This document shows, piece after piece, positions 58,080 through 64,000 of a stretch of 64,000 bases of DNA. The stretch is from Sphingorhabdus profundilacus (GTDB lineage: Bacteria; Pseudomonadota; Alphaproteobacteria; Sphingomonadales; Sphingomonadaceae), in the NCBI RefSeq assembly GCF_009769755.1, contig NZ_SDWJ01000001.1:806001-870000 (forward strand). Reading direction: 5' to 3'. Within the stretch, counting starts at the first letter, position 1. Each line of letters starts with the position of its first letter. Under the pieces are notes generated by a model that worked only from the letters and a program-made list of their open reading frames with translations, had not been told where the DNA came from and searched no databases. A program made the position numbers and the translations under genes.

Positions 58080-58949
58080 ATGGCCGATTTCCAGCATGTA
58101 TATGAAACGCCACCTGATGGTGCCAATGCCGATTGGACGGTTTCCCAGAATTGGGATGCATTCAGCGCGGATGAACATGCCATGTGGGATTTGCTTTTTG
58201 CGCGACAATCCGAAATGTTGCCCGAACGCGCAGCCGACGCTTTTATGCGTGGGTTGGATGTGTTGAAATTATCTAGGCCGGGAATTCCTGACTATCGCGA
58301 ACTGAATGCGCGTTTGTTGGCCGCGACAGGTTGGGAAGTTGTTGCGGTGCCAGGACTGGTTCCTGATGACATTTTTTTCGACCATTTGGCAAATCGCCGC
58401 TTTCCCGCTGGGAATTTCATAAGAAGGCCAGACCAGCTCGATTATTTACAGGAGCCGGACGTGTTCCACGACGTTTTCGGCCATGTTCCAATGTTGGCCG
58501 ATCCTGTCTTTGCGGATTTTATGGTGGCATATGGAAAAGGCGGTTTGCGGTCGCTGGAATATGGTGCACTCGACCATTTGGCGCGGCTATATTGGTACAC
58601 GGTTGAATTCGGTTTAATCCAGCAACCTGACGGATTGAGAATATATGGTGCGGGTATCGTATCGAGCTTTGCCGAAAGCGTCTTTGCCCTGGATGATTCC
58701 AGTCCCAATCGGATAGAATTCGACCTGATGCGCGTTATGCGAACGGAGTATCGGATTGATGATTTTCAGCAAAATTACTTCGTAATTCCCAGCTTGGAGC
58801 AGCTACGCCATGTGACAGTGAATACAGATTTTGCGCCCTTATATCGAAGCCTCGAGAAGCTTCCCGATATTGCAGTTGCCGATATCTTGACCAATGATGT
58901 TATACTTACGCGCGGAACGCAGGCCTATGTGCAAGGGGCCGGTCGCTAA
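58080..58949 (+). CDS. phhA: Phenylalanine 4-hydroxylase
   Basis: This iron- and pterin-dependent enzyme turns phenylalanine into tyrosine. The 289-residue protein has the iron ligands His130 and His135 in EPDVFHDVFGHVPML and Glu176 in YWYTVEFGL, plus the conserved PDYRELNARLLAATGWEVVAVPGLVP and GAGIVSSFAES. It is a short bacterial form without a regulatory ACT domain. It follows the Crp/Fnr gene with 120 bp between, so it may have its own promoter. It converges on the fasciclin gene. Confidence 0.95.
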   Translation: MADFQHVYETPPDGANADWTVSQNWDAFSADEHAMWDLLFARQSEMLPERAADAFMRGLDVLKLSRPGIPDYRELNARLLAATGWEVVAVPGLVPDDIFFDHLANRRFPAGNFIRRPDQLDYLQEPDVFHDVFGHVPMLADPVFADFMVAYGKGGLRSLEYGALDHLARLYWYTVEFGLIQQPDGLRIYGAGIVSSFAESVFALDDSSPNRIEFDLMRVMRTEYRIDDFQQNYFVIPSLEQLRHVTVNTDFAPLYRSLEKLPDIAVADILTNDVILTRGTQAYVQGAGR

Positions 58950-58991
58950 AAGGGAGGGGGAAAAGCAACCGGCCCCCGCATTCACTGCCGC

Positions 58992-59561
58992 TTAAGGCAG
59001 CAAAACCGAGTCGATGACATGGACGACGCCATTTGATTGCATGACATCAGCGGTGGTGACAGCGGATTGGCCGCCTTTTCCATCGGTAATGACGACGCTG
59101 TTTCCTGACATGCGCGCGGTCAATTTTTCGCCCGCAACCGTGGTCAAGGTTGCGCTACCGCCGCCCGATTTAATCGCGGCAATAATGTCGCTGGCGGTCA
59201 ACTTGCCGGATACAACATGATAGGTCAGGATCTTGGTCAACGTTGCTTTGTTTTCTGGCTTTACCAGCATTCCGACCGTGCCTTCTGGAAGCTTTTCAAA
59301 TGCGGTGTTTGTTGGGGCAAACACGGTAAAGGGGCCGGGGCTGGCGAGTGTTTCTACCAGGCCCGCTGCCTTGACCGCTGCAACCAGCGTGGTCAAATTA
59401 GGCGCTGCCGAGGCATTTTCAGCGATTGTCTTCGCAGGGAACATTGCTGCACCGCCTACAGTTGGGTTGGCCATCTTGTGGTGATTGGCAAAGGCTGCCG
59501 TGCCGCCAATTGCGGATGATGCGAGGGCGAGTGCTAAAATAAACTGTTTCGACGTGTACAT
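58992..59561 (-). CDS. Secreted fasciclin (FAS1) domain protein
   Basis: The 189-residue product has a signal peptide (cleaved near AAFAN) and one FAS1 domain: LTTLVAAVKAAGLVETLASPGPFTVFAPTNTAFEKLP (H1 box) and TKILTYHVVSGKLTASDI, ending NGVVHVIDSVLLP (H2 box). FAS1 proteins act in adhesion or at the cell surface. It is the last gene of an ECF sigma, anti-sigma, fasciclin run, as with sigK, rskA and the MPT70/83 genes of mycobacteria. AGGAAAG precedes the ATG. Confidence 0.93.
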   Translation of the reverse strand: MYTSKQFILALALASSAIGGTAAFANHHKMANPTVGGAAMFPAKTIAENASAAPNLTTLVAAVKAAGLVETLASPGPFTVFAPTNTAFEKLPEGTVGMLVKPENKATLTKILTYHVVSGKLTASDIIAAIKSGGGSATLTTVAGEKLTARMSGNSVVITDGKGGQSAVTTADVMQSNGVVHVIDSVLLP

Positions 59562-59659
59562 GGTTTCTACTTTCCTGTTCTGTGCACGTCCGGGGGGTGG
59601 CGTGCTACGTACAGGTACGAAGGCATGATGAGGCCGGATGCAGCATGTCGAAAATAATT

Positions 59660-60346
59660 TTATAAAGTCGCGATTTTTCCGCTCGCAATAACAGGGCCGG
59701 TCGCTTTTCCACCGGGTGCGCCACCTTCGGGTTCGGGTGTGATCGCTAAAGTGCCACCTGAACCGAGATATTGTCGCAAATCCGCAGGGACGATAATGGC
59801 AGTTGCTGATTTGCTGCCGACAATGCCCAATGACCGCGCCGTCCCATCTGCCGGGATAATCCAAAGCTCTGGATAGAGTTTTCCGGTATCGAGCGAAACG
59901 GGCGTGACGATCATACGACCGGTATTTGCGTCATAACTTGCGGTCAAAGAGGCAGAGCCGGTTTCACTGCCCAATGCGGCAATTAAGGGAGCTTCGGGCG
60001 CTGGTAACGGTGCGCCGTCAGGCCTTTGTAATAGCAAAATGCCCAATATGGCGGCGGCGCTGACCGAAATGCCGGTCAACGATCGCCAGAATAGCAGTTT
60101 ACCAGCGCCGACATCCTGATCGGTTGGCAGGGGCAGGGCGCTTTCTATGGCGCGCCACATATGTGCCGGAGGGGCTTCATCGCCGCCCAACATCGGCTGC
60201 AAGCGCAGCCGCCAAGCCTCAATTTCCGCGGCAAAACTGGAGTCGGTTGCCATGCGGGCCTCGACTGTTGCACAAGAAGCTGCATCGAGAAGACCCAGTA
60301 CATATTCACCGGCCAAAGCCATATCATCTTCATGTAGTATAGTCAC
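59660..60346 (-). CDS. Anti-sigma factor, RskA family
   Basis: The 228-residue protein has an N-terminal cytoplasmic anti-sigma domain (EDDMALAGEYVLGLLDAASCATVEARMATDSSFAAEIEAWRLRLQPM), one transmembrane helix (about 92-107), and an extracytoplasmic RskA domain (ASYDANTGRMIVTPVSLDTGKLYPELWIIPADGTARSLGIV). RskA proteins hold an ECF sigma factor inactive until their regulated cleavage. It starts with GTG overlapping the sigma gene stop (GTGA), so sigma and anti-sigma are made in matched amounts. Confidence 0.9.
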   Translation of the reverse strand: MTILHEDDMALAGEYVLGLLDAASCATVEARMATDSSFAAEIEAWRLRLQPMLGGDEAPPAHMWRAIESALPLPTDQDVGAGKLLFWRSLTGISVSAAAILGILLLQRPDGAPLPAPEAPLIAALGSETGSASLTASYDANTGRMIVTPVSLDTGKLYPELWIIPADGTARSLGIVGSKSATAIIVPADLRQYLGSGGTLAITPEPEGGAPGGKATGPVIASGKIATL

Positions 60347-60927
60347 GACGCCACCTCCATACAGGTGCGTAATTTCATCAAGGCCCGCCGTATCCGGCTT
60401 TTGATAGTGCCTAATGGTTCGCCTTCATGCGCGGCAAGATCGGCATAGGTTGCGCCACCAATAAATGCGCTACGAATAAAATGGGCGTCACGGGGGTCAA
60501 GACCGTCAATGCAACCATAAAGGAGATCATCTTCACCTTGCGCGAGAAGTTGTGCATCGGCCAAAGGTGATTGATCTGCGATTTCCGCAGCCTCATCGAG
60601 CGGAGCCAGCCCTGCTTTTCCTTTTGAACGCAGACGGTCGATCGCGCGGTTTCGTGTTACCGTCACGAGCCAGCTTATTGGACTTGCACGGCCAGCTTCG
60701 AAACTCGCGGCCCTGTTCCAGATTGTGATATAGGCGTCCTGCAATGCTTCTTCCGCTTCATTTCTATCGGAGAAGATACGCAGGCACACCCCAAATAGTT
60801 TCGCAGAAGTCGCTTTATAAACGGATTCAAAGGCAGAACGATCACCTTTTCCACAACGCAATAACGCGTCGGTGAGCGACGCACGACGGGCCGCATCAAA
60901 ATCTACCAATATAGAATCTGTTCCCAT
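60343..60927 (-). CDS. ECF-type RNA polymerase sigma factor (SigK-like)
   Basis: The 194-residue protein contains sigma region 2 (FESVYKATSAKLFGVCLRIFSDRNEAEEALQDAYITIWNRAASFE and SWLVTVTRNRAIDRLRSK) and region 4 (IDGLDPRDAHFIRSAFIGGATYADLAAHEGEPLGTIKSRIRRALMKLR). It is a class of ECF sigma paired with RskA-type anti-sigma factors. The ATG at 60927 is used; the open frame upstream runs into prmA without similarity. Its stop overlaps the anti-sigma GTG start. It likely directs the fasciclin gene and its own operon. Confidence 0.92.
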   Translation of the reverse strand: MGTDSILVDFDAARRASLTDALLRCGKGDRSAFESVYKATSAKLFGVCLRIFSDRNEAEEALQDAYITIWNRAASFEAGRASPISWLVTVTRNRAIDRLRSKGKAGLAPLDEAAEIADQSPLADAQLLAQGEDDLLYGCIDGLDPRDAHFIRSAFIGGATYADLAAHEGEPLGTIKSRIRRALMKLRTCMEVAS

Positions 60928-60976
60928 TACCAGGTGATATGACCCAAGCGGCGGCGTGATGCAATTGGCCAATATC

Positions 60977-61951
60977 TCACCATGTACCAAAATCCCCTGG
61001 TGGTTGGCTGGTTCTCCCATCGGCCCGCAATGGTCGTTGCCAGCCATAACGGGTTCGTTTGACAAATATCAGGCACGGCCAATCGCCGGTGTTCTGGCGC
61101 CGTTGCAAACGAAAGCCCAGTTTGCGGTAAGCGCTGACTACGGCACAGGCCTGACTATCCAGCAATCCGGCCACCATCAATGTGCCGCCTTCACCCAAAA
61201 TCTGTGCAAGCGAAGGGGCCAGTTCGATAAGCGGCCCGGCTAAAATATTGGCAATCAAAAGGTCATAGGGCGCGCGCTGCCGAATGAGAGGGTGATCTGT
61301 TCCGGACGCCGTGCACAGGGCAATTTCACCTTGTCTCGCGCCCAGCAGATATCCGTTCAATCTGGCGTTTTCAGCGGTAACGTCAACGCTTACAGGGTCG
61401 ATGTCCGATGCGGTAAGATAGGCGCGAGGCCAAAGATGGCAGGCAGCAAAGGCCAGCAATCCGGTGCCCGTGCCGATATCAGCGATCAGCTCATATCGTT
61501 TGCCCTGACGCTTTAGTTTATCCAGCATTGTGAGGCATCCACTCGTGGTTTCGTGACCACCGGTGCCAAAAGCGCGACTTGCCTCGATATGAATTGAAAT
61601 TGTGTCTGCGGGGACCTTGCCTTTATTGGCATCGGTATGGATATAGAAGCGTCCCGCGCGCACCGGTTTCAACCCTTGCTGGCTTAACACAACCCAATCT
61701 TCGTCGGGCAGTTTTGCAAGTATAGGCTTTGCCTCGGCAGCACTGGGAAGACGGCTTTGGATCAAGGCCACGATTGAAGAGTCAGGTTTTTTTGCGAAGT
61801 AAACTTCAATCCGCCATTTCGCGTCGTTGAACGCTTCCACTTCGTCGGCGACGATCGATGGTACAGGGTCCATAGTGGCCAGCCATTCGTCCTCTTCATG
61901 CAAAGCTTCTGCTTCTTGCCGCGTGCAAGGCAGGGTAACCTTCCAACTCAT
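60977..61951 (-). CDS. prmA: Ribosomal protein L11 methyltransferase
   Basis: PrmA trimethylates ribosomal protein L11. The 324-residue protein has IHIEASRAFGTGGHETTSGCL, the SAM motif LIADIGTGTGLLAFAA, ASDIDPVSVDVTAENARLN and LLIANILAGPLIELAPSLA. The C-terminus continues about 20 residues past the usual FVKR end, into QRPLRADGRTSQPPGDFGTW, which is probably non-functional read-through. Its ATG overlaps the beta-lactamase stop (ATGA). The ECF sigma start lies 49 bp further downstream. Confidence 0.9.
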   Translation of the reverse strand: MSWKVTLPCTRQEAEALHEEDEWLATMDPVPSIVADEVEAFNDAKWRIEVYFAKKPDSSIVALIQSRLPSAAEAKPILAKLPDEDWVVLSQQGLKPVRAGRFYIHTDANKGKVPADTISIHIEASRAFGTGGHETTSGCLTMLDKLKRQGKRYELIADIGTGTGLLAFAACHLWPRAYLTASDIDPVSVDVTAENARLNGYLLGARQGEIALCTASGTDHPLIRQRAPYDLLIANILAGPLIELAPSLAQILGEGGTLMVAGLLDSQACAVVSAYRKLGFRLQRRQNTGDWPCLIFVKRTRYGWQRPLRADGRTSQPPGDFGTW

Positions 61952-62850
61952 TTCAATTTCTCGCTAACAAGGCGCTTGTCGAGCTTGTCACGCGCCGCAT
62001 TTGCGTAATTTTTGCACCCGTTGGTATCGACCAACATTTTGACACCCGACAGACGTTCCAAAAACTGGCTTTGGGAATTATGCGGCGCGATCAGTACGTC
62101 GCATGGATGGAGCGCAGCGACTTTTTCGATAGTAGCGCGAAACATGGACACATATTCGGGATGGTCTGTGAACCTATAATCATCCGCCGACACAGCACCC
62201 AGACTGTCGACATAGACAAATTGCAAGCACTTGCCGGCCTTACATGATTGCCATGTCCAGCTCGTACCGCCCGGGCTATGTCCTGGCGTGGCCAAGGCGC
62301 GAAGGCGCAAGGGGCCCAGCGTGACTGTTTCACCGTCTTTTATAACCTGGTCGACTTTAATCCCGGGAAATGCCGGGAAAACACCCCTTTGTGGGTCATC
62401 GGAATGATATTGTCCGCTTTCCAGACTGGCTTTCGCCTCGGCTCTTGCGATCATTTGAGCGCCCGTGATCCGTTTTAATTCGGCCAGACCGCCGACATGA
62501 TCCATATGTTCATGGCTGCTAAGTAGGTATTTTACGTCTGCTGGATTGAATCCCAGCTTACGAATATTTTCGGCAATGGACGCAGCGGCTTCTTCGGTTG
62601 CCCCGTCGATTAGTATATGCCCGGTGGGTGAAGTGATCAGCAGAACGGTGATGCCACATGTTCCAACCATATAAACATTGCCAAATACCGATGCAGGCGG
62701 TGCCTTATCGCTCCAGCCATCCTTGCCTTCGCATTGCTGGGCAATATATTGGCCACTATATTTTTGGTCAGCCTTTATTTGCGTCAGGCTTTGGCCAGGG
62801 GCGCATCCCGCCAATAACAACATGGCCAGCGCCATAAGCTTACCGGACAT
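61948..62850 (-). CDS. Subclass B3 metallo-beta-lactamase, predicted lipoprotein
   Basis: The 300-residue protein has a lipoprotein signal with LLAGC (Cys16), and the metallo-beta-lactamase fold with the zinc motif SSHEHMDHVGG (His113, His115, Asp117, His118), His191 in ATPGHSPGGTSW and His257 in LIAPHNSQSQF. The His116-His118-His196 / Asp120-His121-His263 set of subclass B3 is complete, so hydrolysis of beta-lactams including carbapenems is possible, though untested. Two cysteine pairs in the C-terminal half could form disulfides. It overlaps the SDR gene by 11 nt and prmA by 4 nt. Confidence 0.9.
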   Translation of the reverse strand: MSGKLMALAMLLLAGCAPGQSLTQIKADQKYSGQYIAQQCEGKDGWSDKAPPASVFGNVYMVGTCGITVLLITSPTGHILIDGATEEAAASIAENIRKLGFNPADVKYLLSSHEHMDHVGGLAELKRITGAQMIARAEAKASLESGQYHSDDPQRGVFPAFPGIKVDQVIKDGETVTLGPLRLRALATPGHSPGGTSWTWQSCKAGKCLQFVYVDSLGAVSADDYRFTDHPEYVSMFRATIEKVAALHPCDVLIAPHNSQSQFLERLSGVKMLVDTNGCKNYANAARDKLDKRLVSEKLK

Positions 62851-63532
62851 AACTGGCTCCGTTCACGTCCAGAACAGCGCCGGTCATCGATGGCGGGGCA
62901 TTGACCGCACAGAATTTTGCAATGGCAGCGACCTCTTCAGGGTCCGCAACTTTGCCAAGAGGAATATCCGCCAGGAGCTTGTCGCCGCCTCTGCTTGCCA
63001 AATAATCTTCCGCCATTCCGGTCATGGTAAAGCCCGGGCATATCGCAAAGGCAAGAATTCCTTCAGAAGCATAGCCACGGGCAATTGTCTTCGTCATCGC
63101 GACCATGCCCGCCTTGGATGCGGCATAATGCCAATGCTCCGGGCTATCCCCGCGATAGGCGGCGCGGCTAGCAATATTGACGATACGGCCGGACCGTTGC
63201 GTTTCTTTCCAGTGCAACACCGCCAAACGGCAGAGCACAGCGCTCGCCGTGAGGTTTATCTGCATCGTCCGGTTCCAGCTCTCCAGCCAATCCGCCTCCG
63301 ATGAATCGAGCAGGTTGGCATCAAAGATACCGGCATTGTTGATGAGGACATCAATTTGGCCATCAAACCGTTGCACCGCGCTGCGCCATAAATGCGATGG
63401 CACAAGTGGATCCGCCAGGTCACCATCCCGGCTGGAGAGGCCAACAACATCAAACAGATCCGGGTCAAACGCATTGACGATGGCGGCACCGATTCCACGC
63501 GAGGAACCAGTTACTAATATTTTGGTTTTCAT
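62840..63532 (-). CDS. Short-chain dehydrogenase/reductase
   Basis: The 230-residue SDR has the cofactor motif TGSSRGIG, NNAG (INNAGIFD), the active-site pair YAASK with the upstream Ser in NIASRAAYRG, and the PG motif CPGFTMTGMA. Arginine after the glycine motif suggests NADP use, though it may be NAD. Related to 3-oxoacyl-ACP reductases, but the substrate is not clear. It overlaps the metallo-beta-lactamase start by 11 nt and lies at the head of this minus-strand run. Confidence 0.88.
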   Translation of the reverse strand: MKTKILVTGSSRGIGAAIVNAFDPDLFDVVGLSSRDGDLADPLVPSHLWRSAVQRFDGQIDVLINNAGIFDANLLDSSEADWLESWNRTMQINLTASAVLCRLAVLHWKETQRSGRIVNIASRAAYRGDSPEHWHYAASKAGMVAMTKTIARGYASEGILAFAICPGFTMTGMAEDYLASRGGDKLLADIPLGKVADPEEVAAIAKFCAVNAPPSMTGAVLDVNGASYVR

Positions 63533-63599
63533 TCCCGCTGCTTTTCACAACGGGCCGGGAAATTCAATGTCCGTTATCGTAAATCATCGCGGTTTTGAG

Positions 63600-64000
63600 T
63601 TATCCGAGGCTGCCGGCAAATTTACTCGCATTATGACGAAGCGACGATAATTTGGAATTCACTTCGTTGAAACCTTGTTCCAATGCAGTAATTTCGGAAA
63701 CGACATTTTCGGTGTCGGACCTAATGGCGGATATAGTGTTCGACATTAAATCAGCAGCAAGCGCGGTTTCATCGACCGATGCTGTAATCATTGTGACTGT
63801 CTGGGCTTGATCTTCCATCGCGTGCCGGATTCGTTCCGCAGAGTGCTGAACTTCGCCAACAATTGAGCGAATTGCCGCATTGGATTCGACCGACGCTTTG
63901 GTTGCATTTTGAATGGCAGAGATTTTTTGCGCGATTTCGTCGGTTGCCTGGGCTGTCTGGTTGGCCAGACTTTTGACTTCCTGTGCCACCACGGCAAAAC
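63600..64000 (-). CDS. Methyl-accepting chemotaxis protein, C-terminal fragment (runs off the right edge)
   Basis: Reading on the minus strand, the last 133 codons give a coiled-coil signalling domain beginning FAVVAQEVKSLANQTAQATDEIAQKISAIQ, the conserved receptor tail just after the hairpin tip, and ending SKFAGSLG. The protein would signal through CheA/CheW; the sensory part lies outside the window. It has no C-terminal CheR-binding pentapeptide, which is normal for many alphaproteobacterial receptors. It ends 67 bp before the SDR start on the same strand. Confidence 0.88.
   Translation of the reverse strand, partial: FAVVAQEVKSLANQTAQATDEIAQKISAIQNATKASVESNAAIRSIVGEVQHSAERIRHAMEDQAQTVTMITASVDETALAADLMSNTISAIRSDTENVVSEITALEQGFNEVNSKLSSLRHNASKFAGSLG

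Noticed and set aside
58985-59000. CTGCC-n6-GGCAG palindrome at the fasciclin stop as a terminator
   Set aside because: Only 5 bp of stem and no T-run; it overlaps the stop codon and is probably chance.

Overview
This 64 kb window looks like a housekeeping stretch of an alphaproteobacterial chromosome, most likely Sphingomonadales (Sphingopyxis/Sphingorhabdus-like). The evidence is the protein flavour (AmpG-type permease, 3-methylmercaptopropionyl-CoA dehydrogenase-like enzyme with its MerR regulator, long YlxR with a C-terminal extension, DUF1285-Nudix-CCA operon) and the dispersed inverted-doublet repeats. I see no phage, integrase, insertion-sequence transposase, CRISPR array, rRNA or tRNA.

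Layout. 1-2.7 kb: start of acetolactate synthase, miaA, divergent serB, periplasmic Cu/Zn SodC. 2.9-7.2 kb: two divergent L,D-transpeptidases, then a MerR regulator with an acyl-CoA dehydrogenase and a small secreted DxDxDG-repeat protein. 7.3-17.1 kb (minus strand except a globin-like gene): cysK coupled to an MFS exporter, HD-GYP coupled to a tandem-PilZ protein, UvrD/PcrA helicase, a DMT permease, rsmD, rluB. 17.2-27.6 kb: ampG, then a long minus-strand run purB / lapA-pyrF-GNAT-trpF-trpB-trpA-accD-folC. 27.7-38.2 kb: parC, a degenerate-GGDEF/EAL protein, cca-nudix-DUF1285, GNAT-MFS, DUF1499 protein, PQQ-type sugar dehydrogenase. 38.4-49.8 kb: the classical rimP-nusA-ylxR-infB-rbfA-truB-rpsO-pnp translation/RNA cluster, with an AbrB/PIN toxin-antitoxin pair, thymidine kinase and a secreted protein inserted between rbfA and truB. 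50-58.9 kb: membrane M28 peptidase, bamD, recN, ligA, Crp/Fnr regulator, phhA. 59-63.5 kb (minus): SDR, lipoprotein B3 metallo-beta-lactamase, prmA, ECF sigma, anti-sigma and fasciclin genes; a chemotaxis receptor runs off the end.

The most unusual layer is repetitive DNA. Three families of short palindromic repeats (called A, B and C here) occur as inverted doublets. They fill operon gaps (trpB-trpA, accD-folC, GNAT-trpF, purB-lapA, rluB-rsmD), one copy lies inside a decayed copy of another family, and one family A doublet lies in frame inside truB, where it encodes about 25 extra residues of the pseudouridine synthase.

Themes linking the genes are cell-wall chemistry (two L,D-transpeptidases, AmpG, B3 beta-lactamase, BamD), c-di-GMP control (PilZ-PilZ, HD-GYP, GGNEF-EAL) and translation/RNA metabolism (miaA, rsmD, rluB, truB, cca, prmA, nusA, infB, pnp). 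Many minus-strand gene pairs overlap by 4 nt (ATGA/GTGA), which indicates tight translational coupling. Starts were chosen by Shine-Dalgarno position and family N-termini; homology calls are from memory of families, not from searches.
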